From the NCBI GenBank assembly GCA_010279815.1, contig QEOQ01000640.1, positions 844,244 through 908,243 on the forward strand: a DNA stretch of 64,000 nt. The letters are read 5' to 3'. Position 1 is the first letter of the stretch, and every line of letters begins with the position of its first letter. The stretch comes from Brachionus plicatilis (Eukaryota > Rotifera > Eurotatoria > Ploima > Brachionidae). A program made the position numbers and the translations under genes. The notes beneath the pieces were generated by a model. The model worked only from the letters and a program-made list of their open reading frames with translations. It was not told where the DNA came from and made no database searches. Of this stretch, positions 47,614-62,759 are shown piece after piece.

Positions 47614-48890
47614 ATGAAAGCTTGTCTAGTCGTCGCTATTTTAGTAATCCTGGTATGTTCCTTTCCAGTTGAAATGACGGACGAACTTGTCTGCCGCAAT
47701 GAAATTACTGGTGAACCACTAGATTGGTAATTCATTATTTACAAATAAATCATTGTCTCTAAATTATTAATTAAAGGTTCGCTTTGTACAAACTTCCAAA
47801 AAAAGTTCACACTTTTTTCAAATCGAAAAACCCAAATCCCTTTATTTCTCAAGGAACTGCTTACGCCTTCATTACAAATCAGTTCACAGAATGGACTCTA
47901 TCCGAACTCAGTATAAATGATTCAATGTCTCTTTCCGGCCGAACAATGCAACCTCTTTACTCGAACCACTCATCTATTGGTTATGTATTGTACAATGACC
48001 AAGCAGATCAAGTGACAGTGGTAAAGGGCCACACTAAAGGTGTACTTCTTTTTAATGAAAATTCGGCCGTCTGGATCGTTCACTCAATTCCGCATTTTCC
48101 GCCTAAAAAAATTGAAAAAGAATATTTTATCCGTCATCCACAGTGCGTTTTTGGTCAATCGATGCTTTGCATGTCTTTTAAATTTGAACAACTTGAACAG
48201 ATTGGCCGGCAAATGTTGTACACTTATCCCCAAGTGTATGATTATTACATACCAGACAGACTTAAAAATCTAAATTCAGGAGTTTTGGATAACCTTTTGT
48301 CTGTAATCAATAAAAAACACATCACCCAACCACCATGGACCCGAGTTGAAAAATTAATAACAAGAGGTGGTGAGGTTTTGTTAAGTTTATCCAAATTTAC
48401 CGACTTTCAAGATGACTTGTACTCTGGTCTAGTGGCTAAGACGCTAGAGTCTGATCTGTTGACTGAGACATGGAATAATGGCCCTGGAACTCTTAGATCT
48501 AATTGTACTTCTAAATGGAATGTTTTGAATATTCAGCACATAAATTTTGAAGCTGCTGGACTCAGTTTTTCAGTTCATAATGACCACAGTAAATGGGCCG
48601 TAAGTTATAAAGAAAATTCAGTCTATGATTTGTTTGCTTTTGATGAGGAATTAAAAAATATTCCGGTTCCTAAATTTGTTTGCATTGGAGATATTAACAG
48701 GCAGTTGGATCAGTTTAAACGTGCTGGTGGAACAGTTTGTTTCACAAACAATACACGGGTATGGGAACAGTTTTCGAATTTAGTCTATGGTGTTGAAGAG
48801 TGTCAGAGAATCAAGGTTAACAGAATCAAGATTTCAAAATTTAGTTTTAACGATACTAATGAACATTTGATTATGCTTGGGCAAAATTAA
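47614..48890 (+). CDS. DNASE2: Deoxyribonuclease II (lysosomal acid DNase)
   Basis: Exons 47614-47726 and 47777-48890, separated by a 50-nt intron, give 408 residues. A signal peptide (MKACLVVAILVILVCSFPV) is followed by the DNase II N-terminus CRNEITGEPLDWFALYKLP, which spans the splice. The two catalytic HxK sites are present: GHTKGVLLF (His about 123) and DHSKWAV (His about 308). Other family blocks are VWIVHSIPHFPP and the Cys in CTSKWN. Both sites are intact, so an active phospholipase-D-fold nuclease is expected. DNase II cuts DNA of engulfed cells or food at acid pH in lysosomes or the gut without metal ions. The last 110 residues, after the second HxK site, extend a little beyond the usual length. 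An AATAAA follows about 90 bp after the stop. Confidence 0.95.
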
Positions 48891-50148
48891 ATCTTATTTT
48901 TTGTTTGACATGGTTATTTAAATAATAATATTTTTTTTATATTTTTACAGTTGGTGATTTTTATGAAAATTAAAAAAATAAAGTTTTACTTGAGAAAGTG
49001 AATTTTATAGTAAAAAAATTATTTTTTTTGGCTTCTTTTTTATAAAAAAAAGTTCATAATACTAAGTTTATATAATCTTTGAAATAAAATTTTTTTTTCG
49101 ATTTGAAATTGGATTTTGCTAAAAATTTTTGAGCCAAAAAAAACACAAAAATATCTATTTAGCTTCAAACTTTGATTTAAATAAAAGTTTATAATTAACC
49201 AAAATTTGTATATTATTGGCATAGTATAAATATAAAAATAACACTTTTTAAATATATTTTGTCAATTTTAAACATGATTTTGAATTTATTTAAAAAGAAT
49301 GCAAAATATTGAGCTTTAAAAAAATTTTTACTGATAAATTATTTGGCATCCATATTTTATTCAAATATTTTTGAGATTTACTTTTCCTTTTCCAGTTCAG
49401 AGAGAATTGGTGATTTTCTAAGTCTACATAATCTAAAACCATTAAAAATTATAAAATTAATTTTTTTTTAATAAATAAACTTTATTTACCAAATATTACC
49501 AAATTTTACCAAAAATTGTGTAATTTTAAGTAAAATTAAGTATTTAACGGCAAAGAATGTTGAAATTTTTAATAAGGTTATGGATTTTATTAAAAGCACT
49601 GTATAAAAAATAAATGAAAAATGATTGGAATTTTAAAATCTGAAGATTTTGATTCAAATTTATATTTAAAACCCTCTATTTTAAATATAAATTTTAAATT
49701 AATTTTCAAACATAATTTTTCAATTCTAAATTATCTAAAAACCTAAAGACCTTTTGATTAATAGATACTTTAGTATTATTTATATTTACAAATCTTCACC
49801 ATTTTTACTTTTTTAAGTGATTAAAATACTATATCGAGTTAAAAAAAAAATTTTTTGAGACTCTTTAAATTTAAGTGTACACATTTGAAAAAGTTTATAT
49901 CTTTAAGCACTTGAATAATAAAATATTAATTAAATATTTATTTTGCAAATGAGATTTAAAAGAAACTAATTTTCATCTTTATGAAGGCTCATTTGACAAC
50001 AACTAAAACAAATACATTATAAAAAAAAACTTTGTAACTATAACAACACTTATTATTTTATTCTATGTTTGATATAGAATTTGAATTAGTATAAACTTAT
50101 TGTGATTAACTAACTTTTTTAAAAAAGTAGCCATTTCTTCCGCGTACA
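48891..50148. other. Intergenic stretch between DNase II and CFAP77
   Basis: AT-rich. A block at 49485-49610 with ATTTTACCAAA/GTAAAATT words ends AAGCACTGTATA and may be a decayed mariner-type MITE. No gene is recognised; the frame at 49040-49222 is low-complexity. Confidence 0.4.
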
Positions 50149-51055
50149 ATGTCCGAAAATTTGCTGCCCAAAAGCGCCCCGTTGCGCACTGACAAACGCT
50201 TTGAGGTTACTAAAACAGGTTTAATAGGCATTCAGCGTGATTCAATGCTTCAAAATGAACTGCATTATTTGGTAACAAAATTAGGTTTTTATTTAGAGAT
50301 AATTTTTTGTTAATAATTAATTAAAGCCACAATTGGGCAAAAGTCGCACTCGTGGTCATCAACTTCCCTCGGTAGATACTACATTTGGTGTAAAATATGA
50401 AAAATTCGACGGTGGGGTATCTGAAGCTTTGCAACATTGGGTGAATTTGGCCAAAGATGAAAAGTCAAGAGAGGAACGCTATAGATACGTGCGCGACTTT
50501 GTAGCACTGAACAAAGAAGCTATTAAATCTGGCTGTGTTACTACGAAACAAAATGATGAATTTCGGTCATTAAACGACATTAAACGAAAAGTTAAAATCG
50601 GAAATGGGTCCGATTCGGTCTCAAGTAGCCTTAAAAATGGTTTTGCTCGATCTAAAGTCTCGTTTCCGCCTGGAACTACATTTGGAATGCCACATAGACC
50701 ATCAACTCCGATACATGAAGTTCTCGAGTACCGATTTATGCATGATTGGTTAAATGACATGCAAACAATTGAAGCAGCTAGAGTAAATGCCAAAAAAGAA
50801 GCAACCAAAGCAATCAGCGGTGCTTACCATACAAAATCCAGTTGGCTTAAAAATGCCAAAATACCTGTTGAGGAAAAACCACTATGGAAAATGCCTCGTT
50901 TTAGAAATGTCGAAGCTGCTGTAGATACATTCAGGCGTCCGAATATGAGACAAAAAGCACTAAGTGCCCATGATTTGGACAAGGTACCTAGAGAGGGGGT
51001 TAACGCATTTGAACAAGGAGTCTATACTGTCAATACGACTAGTTTACCAGCCTAA
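50149..51055 (+). CDS. CFAP77: Cilia- and flagella-associated protein 77 (CFAP77)-like
   Basis: Exons 50149-50271 and 50327-51055 with a 55-nt intron (GTAACA..TTAAAG) give 283 residues, close to the family length. Recognisable parts are the N-terminal GLIGIQRDSMLQNELHYL, FVALNKEAIKSGCVTTKQ, RPSTPIHEVLEYRFMHDWL in the C-terminal half and a Pro/Lys-rich tail. CFAP77 is a ciliary microtubule inner protein that lies inside the doublet B-tubule in motile cilia. There are no membrane or signal segments, as expected. The assignment is by sequence feel, not alignment. The start is the ATG at 50149, the first in frame. Confidence 0.65.
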
Positions 51056-51367
51056 AATTAATTTTTTGTGTATTTTTTAAATCTTTTTTTTAAACGAAAT
51101 TAAACTTTTCCTAAAAATTTTTTTAGTTTTTTCCTCGAGTCCCGTTCAAAAATTTCATCCAAGATTTATATTTTATTTAAACAATTTCCATAATAAAAAA
51201 TTTAGTTTTAGCTCGATTTTGAAAAAAATAGATTTAAGTTATCCTTCTAAAATGCTAAAAATATGGCTAGTAATTAGTTGGGTATTAATCAATAAAATTA
51301 GATATAAAAAAAAAATTAATCAGTGTAATAGAAAGAAAAATAAAATATATTTAATTATAATAAAATA
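51056..51367. other. Intergenic stretch after CFAP77
   Basis: AT-rich, with nothing recognised. Confidence 0.4.
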
Positions 51368-51960
51368 AAATGATTGCACCTGAATACTACGCCATGAAGC
51401 CAAGAAGAATACGACGTTTAGATGTAGAAAATATTTCATGAATCTCAAAAAGTTCTGACTTGGAAAATCATTCAAACTTTTTGACAACGCAAAAAATAGT
51501 AAGAAAAGAATGGTCAAAATGCAACAAGCAGCATCAAAAAATTAATAGAACTATAAAGGATCAAAACGCTTTTTGAAGTGGGTTATTAGAAATTGATATT
51601 GTTTATGGATGGACGTTTGATGCCGGTCCATCTAATATTTATTGTAAAAAGTTAAGTTTAGAAGCTACAATTTCCCATCAATGGGCTAAGGAATCGAAGA
51701 AAATTAAATTGATAGATTAGACAATAATATATTTTGTTTTATATTCTGTCAGATGATTCTATAAAAATTTTTCTGATACGGAGTATAAGAGTCTTGGACT
51801 CTGGGACTTAAAAAATAATACAAAATTGATTCTGAGAATGGAAAACAGTGCAACAAACATCATTCCTGTTTAATTTGGATAGTTGTTGCAGGAAAAGTCA
51901 TAAGAGTGAACAATATTTTTTCCATCAAAATGCACTAGCAAAAATAACTTTTAAAAATAT
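51368..51960 (+). pseudogene. Decayed Tc1-like transposase copy
   Basis: Short plus-strand runs in order resemble a Tc1 transposase broken by many stops: GPSNIYCKKLSLEATISHQW followed by AKESKK (about 51622-51700), then FYILSDDSIKIFLIRS (about 51740-51790), then a CLIWIVVAGKV run (about 51877-51910). SDDS fits the second catalytic block. The order and spacing fit Tc1, but each piece is weak. Confidence 0.4.
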
Positions 51961-52324
51961 TTTAAAATATAGTTTTGTTCTTTTTGTACCAAATTCACGT
52001 AGCTTTCTTTAAAGTGAATTTTGTATCATGATCAGCAAAGATACAAATTTGTATTCTTCTATCAAAAATATTTGATATTCTTATAAAATCATTTATTTTT
52101 TTGTTCTAAAATAACTAAGTTTTAAAACTTTAATTAATTCATTTTAATCAACAAGGCGTCAAATTGACCCCTTTTTCATCGTTAATTTTTTTTTTCAAAA
52201 CATTTTAAATTTTATCATATTTTGATTTTTTTTTTTTTTTTGAGATTTGAGAGAAAAAATAATTTGAAAAGGAATTAATTTGTCAATCTTTTTCAATTTT
52301 GATGAATAGAAAATTTATTATGCC

Positions 52325-52607
52325 TATGAGATTACATCGAGGGTTCGAAACCCGTTGAGGGTGAAAAAATCTTCAAAATATCTCTGCAGTACGGGACGAA
52401 TGTTTAAACCCCTTTCATCATAAAAATAGGGGTACCGGTTTCGACTGGGTAATAATAACGGTGTAGATGACCAACTCGATGCAGTTACCTCTGTGTCAAG
52501 TCGGAGCCGTTGCTCAAAAAGGTACATGAAAAGGAGATGAGCGCCTCCCCATTATCCACTAGGATAGAAAGGGACATATTATTATTATTATTATTATGAG
52601 ATTACAT
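52325..52607 (+). mobile_element. SINE-like retroposon with 13-bp target duplications
   Basis: The insert 52338-52594 is flanked by TATGAGATTACAT on both sides (52325-52337 and 52595-52607, exact). It is far richer in GC than its surroundings and ends in an ATT-triplet tail (about 52577-52594). Near its left end is GGGTTCGAAACCC, which fits the T-arm/B-box of a tRNA-type pol III promoter. This suggests a tRNA-derived SINE that lost the A-box part at its 5' end. A short LINE 3' end cannot be ruled out. No protein is encoded; a 67-codon minus-strand frame inside is incidental. Confidence 0.75.
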
Positions 52608-53379
52608 ATTTTTAAGCCAAAAAGTATGTTAATAATGCAAGTGTAATGTTTAGATTTTATGGTGTATTGGATGTTTTTAACTTTTTATAAAATCTTTGAT
52701 AAAATGTTTTCTTGCTTTTTTGCACCATTATATGAAGTGCATTTTCAAATTTTTTCTAACTAATATAATTCTAAAATATTTACAAAAAATTATGATTATA
52801 GAAAACTAGATGCTAATTAATCATTTCTAAAATAATGATATATTGATGACTGGAATCAATCAATTTCAAGAAAAAAAATGGCAAATTATGAATAATATTT
52901 ATGAGAAAAAATAGTTTCAGTTTAATTTCCAAAATACCTTTAAAGCATCAAAATTTAATTACTAAAAAACTCAAATTTGTTTCATACATTGTTGCATAGG
53001 AATGTAATTTACAAAGTTTTTAAAAAAAATTTATTCCAGTGTTGTGAGATGATTGTCATTAATTGTCTAAATAATTTTAAATATGATCTAAATTCAAGTT
53101 GAAATTCCATTTTTAGAATAAATACTTATTAAAAAAATATTAAAATTTTTTATTTTAATTCCTTTCATAATTCAAAATAATCATAATTCAAACTATTCAT
53201 TTAGTTTAATTTTAAAAATTCGATTTATCAAAATTTTGACAAATATTTATTTTATTTTATTTGAGTTGAATCCTAGGAATTTAATCATATAAATGAGGAA
53301 ATTGATTTAAATTTTTTTTTGTTTAGCATATTTTGATGGGTCTTTAATTCAAATTATCAATAAAATCCAAAAATTAGAA
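52608..53379. other. Upstream region of TMEM245
   Basis: AT-rich, with no coding sequence recognised. The 5' leader of TMEM245 should lie at its right end, where AATTAGAA precedes the ATG. Confidence 0.4.
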
Positions 53380-55785
53380 ATGGATGAGAAAACCGACGCA
53401 GATTTCGATGCCAAAAATCGCACCGATACGCCTGATTCCGAGCATTTTAGAATGGAAAAGCGTTCAGAAGCGTACACAAGCGCCATCTACAATGCCATAG
53501 CGATTACAGTGATCGCCATGTGTCTAGGATTGTGTTTTCTGCTATTCTCAGTGCTTCAAATATTCATGCGGTCAATTTTTTGGTCAATTTTAACCAGCGC
53601 TTTCGTATTTCCTGTCAAAAAATACCTAACCGATTTATCCCTGATGAAATTTCAAAGCATTGAAAAATCAAAATCTATCATGACTTTAGAATTGGTCCTA
53701 CTACCTATTAAGCTTATTGACTCGTTCGTCGACTACACATACTCGTTTATTCGAGGCAAGCTTACCCAAATTTTGATTCTAATTCTGACAGCTACAGTTC
53801 TAAATCTGGCATATTCATTCAATGATTCTTTTTTTGACTATTCATCCCTGGCGATTTCATATACTAGCGATAATTTGGCAAAAATGATCAACTATGTGGA
53901 CAATAATTGGATTATATCATTAACTTTTGTGCTGGTTTACTTTCTGACTGTTGGTTTGTATTGGCAAAATGAGTATCGGCTAGTTTTCAAAATTTTCTCA
54001 CTGCCCGTGTGGCTAGTGTTGTTCTTGTTGGCGTCGAAACTACTCGGTCAATACAGAGCATTATTCATGACCGGTTTTATTCTTTTGACACTTATTGGAG
54101 TCTTCTCGTCGGCTAAGGAAATGATCACAGCCAATTTTTCCAAGATTGACATGCCACATTTTTTTAACAAAATAGCTGGCAGCTCGAACAAAGTGTCTTT
54201 GAAAAAAAATCAGCGAAAAGATAGTGACATCTATTTTATTCTGCTTTTTTGGTTTTTTATTTACGTCAATTTTCGCATTGACTTCTACATAGCCATTCCG
54301 CTTATAATCCTGGTTTGGAAGACTCTTAAATTTGTGTGTTGGACTGCATACTCATTCTTGGCCACCAACAGCAGCGTATTAACCTATGCAGACAAACTAA
54401 ATCAATGGACAAACTGTCGTAAAGATGCTCTTCTGCCTAAACCATTCGTAATGGTGATCAGATTTTTCCAATTAGGTGACCGAAAGCTAAATGGAAGTCT
54501 CCAAAATTCCATAGACAATATCATAGCTTTATTGATGATAATTAGTCTGATAGTTTTTATGGTTGTGTCTTTGATTTTTTTGGTCATACAAATACAAGCT
54601 GAGAGCATCGAATTAATTGGAATATTAAGCAGTATAGTAAACCAAAATTTGTACTCAAAACCAGAGATGAGCGAATGGTTGCCGGAAAAAAATAATTTAA
54701 GCAAAATTTATCAAGCAGGAGTACACAATGTTTATTTGTATGGCAAAGACTGGCTGCTGAACACGTTCAGATCGACATTTAAGATCGACTCTGAAAGTCA
54801 GCTGCAAAATAAAAGCGATTATTTGATTCTGGAAACACAGATTCTGCAGCACTGGGACAATTTGTACTCATTTTTGAGCGAAAAAACCGCCAAAAACCTC
54901 TCGGCAAATGGCACCCGTCAAGACATGCTGCTGAAAAAAAAGTTTTGGTACATGTGGAAAAACAAGCTAAATCAAACAGAAAATTTTAATTTGAAGCAAG
55001 TGATGACGATTTTTAAGGACAACATTGGAATAATGATGTCAATAATGGACTCATTGTATCAATTTGTTGCCGGAAACTTAAACATACTGGTTAAGGTGCT
55101 TTATAACGCAATGTCGTTGATATTTGCCAGTGGTTTTGCGCTCATCAATTTTTTGTTTTCACTAATTGTCTACTTTACAGCCTCATTTTATCTCTTGTCA
55201 ATGAGCTCAGACAGATTCAAGCCATTGATTTGGCTCAGTGAGATTAACTTTTTTAAAATGATGAACAAAAAATCAAATGGAAGTGAATTTTTGAGTCTAG
55301 CTATTGAAGAAAGCATAAGAAATGTATTTGTAGCGAGTTTAAAAATGGCACTTTTCTACGGTATTTACACCTATTTGTTAAATTGCTTGTTCGGTGTAAG
55401 CATTGTTTATTTGCCGGCAATTTTGGCTGCCTTTTTTGGTTTTCTTCCCGTTTTCGGAACCTACTGGGTGGCTATTCCTGGTGCATTAGAGCTCTGGTTC
55501 CTTGACAATAGTCCGATTTTGTCTATTGCTTTTGTTTTCATGAATTTGCTGCCGTATTTAGCGGCAGTCGATCAAGCAATCTACAGTGAAATCAAAGCCT
55601 GTCATCCGTATTTGACAGGACTGGCATTCGTTGGTGGAGTCTATCTGGCAGGCTTGGAAGGCGCTTTTATAGGTCCTTTAGTTTTATGCTTAATCATAGT
55701 TATTGGAAAGCTTTTTACTTCATTTGAATCAAATGATGATACTAAAATTCAGAAATTGTTAAAAGCTGTGAGTTTTGATAATTAA
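53380..55785 (+). CDS. TMEM245: TMEM245 (AI-2E transporter/PerM-like membrane protein), intronless
   Basis: One open frame of 801 residues with many hydrophobic spans. It begins with a short acidic cytosolic stretch, then YTSAIYNAIAITVIAMCLGL and LQIFMRSIFWSILTSAFVFP, matching the TMEM245 start. The centre has several more membrane helices and a soluble loop (about residues 430-560). The C-terminal third has the AI-2E/PerM-like region with LPAILAAFFGFLPVFGTYW, AIPGALELWFL and FIGPLVLCLIIV. The human protein has a similar size and layout and an unclear role; bacterial relatives export small molecules. The absence of introns over 2.4 kb is unusual beside its spliced neighbours. AATAAA follows the stop at about 55801. 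Confidence 0.88.
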   Translation: MDEKTDADFDAKNRTDTPDSEHFRMEKRSEAYTSAIYNAIAITVIAMCLGLCFLLFSVLQIFMRSIFWSILTSAFVFPVKKYLTDLSLMKFQSIEKSKSIMTLELVLLPIKLIDSFVDYTYSFIRGKLTQILILILTATVLNLAYSFNDSFFDYSSLAISYTSDNLAKMINYVDNNWIISLTFVLVYFLTVGLYWQNEYRLVFKIFSLPVWLVLFLLASKLLGQYRALFMTGFILLTLIGVFSSAKEMITANFSKIDMPHFFNKIAGSSNKVSLKKNQRKDSDIYFILLFWFFIYVNFRIDFYIAIPLIILVWKTLKFVCWTAYSFLATNSSVLTYADKLNQWTNCRKDALLPKPFVMVIRFFQLGDRKLNGSLQNSIDNIIALLMIISLIVFMVVSLIFLVIQIQAESIELIGILSSIVNQNLYSKPEMSEWLPEKNNLSKIYQAGVHNVYLYGKDWLLNTFRSTFKIDSESQLQNKSDYLILETQILQHWDNLYSFLSEKTAKNLSANGTRQDMLLKKKFWYMWKNKLNQTENFNLKQVMTIFKDNIGIMMSIMDSLYQFVAGNLNILVKVLYNAMSLIFASGFALINFLFSLIVYFTASFYLLSMSSDRFKPLIWLSEINFFKMMNKKSNGSEFLSLAIEESIRNVFVASLKMALFYGIYTYLLNCLFGVSIVYLPAILAAFFGFLPVFGTYWVAIPGALELWFLDNSPILSIAFVFMNLLPYLAAVDQAIYSEIKACHPYLTGLAFVGGVYLAGLEGAFIGPLVLCLIIVIGKLFTSFESNDDTKIQKLLKAVSFDN

Positions 55786-57021
55786 TTGGTGTATTTTTTG
55801 AATAAATTATTTTTTTTAATTTTTAAAAAATAAATTAATTTTTAACTTGACTTGACTTTTGTAAGATACTATTATAAATTTTAAATAAATCATAAATTTG
55901 GAATTTTAACTCAAAGTCCTGAAATTGAACAGCTCTGAAATTTTGGTAAAACTAAAACCCATGTCCCTTGGTATTTTTTAAGGCTAATTCAAATTTGGAA
56001 TCAAATTTTGAAAAAAAATATATCGCTTTAGTTCAATATTTAGTTTGCCACTTTAATGAAAGCAATTTTAAAAAAGGCTTTTTAAGTAATGCACAAAAGC
56101 AATTCATTATTTTGAAATTTTGATTTTTTATTCGTAATTACTTCTTATAAGATTAAATCGTTTGAAAAGAAAAACAGCTTTGACAAAAAGTTTATATTTG
56201 AAAATTGACTTTTAAATCAAAAGATTTACGGAAATTTTCAAATACATTTTTACATTTATCTTCTTTTAAAAAAAAAACACTTTCTTCATTTAGATTTTCG
56301 TATGCACTTATCAGTACGCTTTGCTATTGATTGGAAATAAATTCAATATTAAATGAAAGTATTTTGTTAAATTATCTTTAAAAAAAATTAATGTTGAGTT
56401 CAATTCATAAAAAGTTGTTAGAATTAAATTGTGATAAAATTACTAAGCTCTTTATAGAATAATTTTAATGATATTAAAAAAATAAAATAAAACATGCAAT
56501 TTTTCATCAAATAAACCTAACCCGTTGATACTCATTAAAAAATTTTTGAAATCAAATTTGAAATTTTGCTTTTTTATTCATAAGATTTCATGATATTTAA
56601 CATCTAGTAAAATATATTTAACTTTGCTGGTTTATGCCTTTAAATAAAAACTTTTAGAATGCAAATTTTCCATTTGAAATCACCGTGGTCGTTATTTTAA
56701 ATTGAAAAACTTTTAAATTAAGTAATGGTAATGTAAAACCAAATAAATGATGGATATTAATCAATAAAAATTCAAACCAAGTCATTTTACTATTTAAAAT
56801 TTTATTTAATATTCAAATCAACAAATTACTTTAAATTAAAAAAAAAATATTGTGCTTTAAAAATTTTATTAGTGAATAATTTAAAAATTGATGAGAATTA
56901 AATTTTTTAAACTATGAAAAAGAAATCCGTTGACAAATTCTATTTATTTGTTAAATAGATATTTTAAAAATATAATTTTTTTTAACTAGCTTAAGCCATT
57001 TTATTGAAAAATAAGAAAATT
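55786..57021. other. Convergent intergenic region between TMEM245 and GPR107
   Basis: Both genes end here. A hAT-MITE end remnant (GAACAGCTCTGAA near 55928-55940, with GACTTGACTTTT near 55848) is present. The GPR107 poly(A) signal on the minus strand is at 57004-56999. No gene is seen. Confidence 0.5.
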
Positions 57022-60527
<3,506 letters not shown>

Positions 60528-61100
60528 TTTAAAATCATGTTACAAAAATTTATTACTAAAATGATAAATAGATGAGCTTTGACGTATAATTAAAACTAAT
60601 TTAAATATTTGCATGAATGCAAGCAGGGAAAAACATGAGGACTAATATTTGGTCTTTTACAAATAATCAAATAAACTATAACATAAAGGAATTTTTGAAA
60701 ATTTTATGTCAAAGCTACTTTAATTTTAATTAGAGATGTATGGTTGTTAATTAATTGAATTCTAAATTATGAAAAATGCGAATTGCTTATAGCTTGCTAA
60801 AGTATATTTTTTCCATTTTGAACAAATATTAAAATAAGTTATTTTTATTTCAAACAATTTTGCTAAAATATTTTAATAAAAAAATTTAAAAATTATCAAA
60901 AATTCATTACAAATACATTAGGTCTAATTAATTTTTAAAATTCAATATTGATTAGATTTGAAGAATTATCTTAAAATTTAAGAACTTTAAAATTCTTGGC
61001 TTATGCCAATAATTATTAATATTTTTGATTAAATAATTTAAAAATTTTCAAAGGCTCTAAAAATAATTCTAAAAAGCAATTCAAATATTCATCTTCAGTG
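60528..61100. other. Upstream region of GPR107
   Basis: AT-rich. Probable promoter region. Nothing recognised. Confidence 0.4.
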
Positions 61101-61103
61101 GCG

Positions 61104-61490
61104 TAGCTACATTTTTACGAGCGTGGCAGTATCCATACATTTTTTTAATTTTAAAATGGGTAAAAATGTCCAAAATTTAGACCATAAATAATTTTTTTAA
61201 CAAGCGGTAATTTTTCTTGAAAATTTTTCTAAATAAAGTGTTTTTATAAAAGGTGCAGAATTAGCTAAATTACGTAATTTTATATTATTTTTAGGAAACT
61301 TACGTAATCTTTCGTGAATATTCGTAAGCACATGTAATTTTACGAAAATTACGTAAGATTACATTAAAATACGTTAATTTCAGTAAAATCGGCATCTTTA
61401 AAAAAAAAATCAAAATTATTTACCATTTCAAATTTTATTTTATGTAAAATTACACAATTTTCAATGAAATTTGGTAAAATTGTGTACTGA
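61104..61490. repeat. MITE-like block of TTTACGTAA units
   Basis: It begins CAGTGGCGTAGCTAC at about 61104. The interior, from about 61260 to 61480, is a series of TACGTAATTTTACG-like units with the same pattern as the mariner-type MITEs at 6.1 and 43.9 kb. A right end matching the left was not found. Confidence 0.5.
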
Positions 61491-61657
61491 AAAAATAAAT
61501 CATCGAATAATTAATAAAAAAGATCAGTTTTAAAAACATTTCAACCACCATTGTTTTTTCTTCTGTTACCCTTAATTTAAATTAAACAAAATTTTTTTAA
61601 ATTCTCGAATTGAATACACTTGCTTTTTTTAACCTTTTATTGTTTTTGATCTATATA

Positions 61658-61825
61658 TACAGTCTGACCTCGATTTTGTTACCCCTTATTTTGTGAAATC
61701 TTAATTTTGTGAAAAAAATCTGTATGACGCACAAAATCATAATAGACACGAAATTTGTGAAATTTTAATTTTGTGAAATTTTTTTGGTTTACTTAGACCT
61801 TTCACAAAATCGAGGTTACACTGTA
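61658..61825. mobile_element. Pogo/mariner-type MITE with TA target duplication
   Basis: The element spans 61660-61823 and is flanked by TA on both sides. The ends CAGTCTGACCTCGATTTTGT and CACAAAATCGAGGTTACACTG are inverted with few mismatches. The interior repeats TTTTGTGAAATTTTAATTTTG. CAG-ACCTCGATT ends resemble pogo-like elements. Confidence 0.85.
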
Positions 61826-61891
61826 TCTGTGAAATGTAATTACGGAACATATGATTTTAATTTTACAATGGATGTAGAATAAGATACAGGA

Positions 61892-62680
61892 AGCAGAGCT
61901 TTGTATATGCGAGTAACGAGCCGTTATTTTATAACAAATGTGTTGAAACATTGATGGGCTTTATTCAAAAAGGGTAGAGGAGGTTTAACTTAAATAAATT
62001 TGTTTTTCAAATTGTAAATGAAATAAGATTATAAAATATCAAATAAAATTAAAAATAAAACGTCTTAATTGGTGCACAAAAGATTTTTCAACTTGTTTTT
62101 GATTAAGCATTGAGTTTTAAGGCTAAATTAGTATTTTAAAAAATCTAAATATATATTATTAATATTTTTATTAATCATTAATCATTTTAGATAAGTATAA
62201 AAAATTACAGAAAATTGTATTTGAAATTTAAAATTTTAATTTAAGATATATGTTTTGAATAGAAATTGTAGGTTGTTACAAAGGTTGTTGACATTTGTTA
62301 GCTGCCGTTGTTCTTGTTCTTTTTTTTGGTTTAGAAACGTCAGGGATTCTTTATTTGATTTTGAAATTGGTGTGGTGTCTATTTCTTTTGATGGACAAAT
62401 GGTTTTATTTGTCGATTAATTAATTAATTGTAAATTTCATGGCAGATAAAATACTAAAAGAACAATAATTGTTTGTTGTTTTCTTTTATTTCTTTTTATT
62501 TTAATATTAAAGTGTTAGATTTTATTATTAAACAAAACCGATAGCCAATAGTTTCACTGAAGTATTCGTCGAATCAGAATGCAGGGTTTCAATTCTTGAA
62601 TTGAAAAATCGTTCAGTATCCTAGATTTTCCTATGTACACATCTGGTTATTAGCTCGTCGCGATGCTCGTTCCTCGCAAC
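61892..62680. repeat. Dispersed repeat copy 2 (MITE-like, inverted ends)
   Basis: Starts AGCAGAGCTTTGTATATGCG followed by AGTAACGAG and ends AGCTCGTCGCGATGCTCGTT followed by CCTCGC, the same end pair as at 1-219. The inner 12 bp (GCGAGTAACGAG and CTCGTTCCTCGC) are inverted with one mismatch. This copy is about 790 bp, against about 220 bp at the window start, so one is an internal deletion of the other or they have different cargo. No coding sequence was recognised inside. Confidence 0.55.
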
Positions 62681-62759
62681 AATACATGTTCAATTAGTTG
62701 TGCAGTTGCTAGTAAGTGATTTTCATTTATTTATCAAGACTTAAAATTTACGCTGAGGA

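Noticed and set aside
50479..50808. 109-codon minus-strand frame in CFAP77
   Set aside because: Antisense shadow of CFAP77 exon 2.
52324..52527. 67-codon minus-strand frame
   Set aside because: Lies within a SINE-like insertion bounded by target duplications; not a gene.
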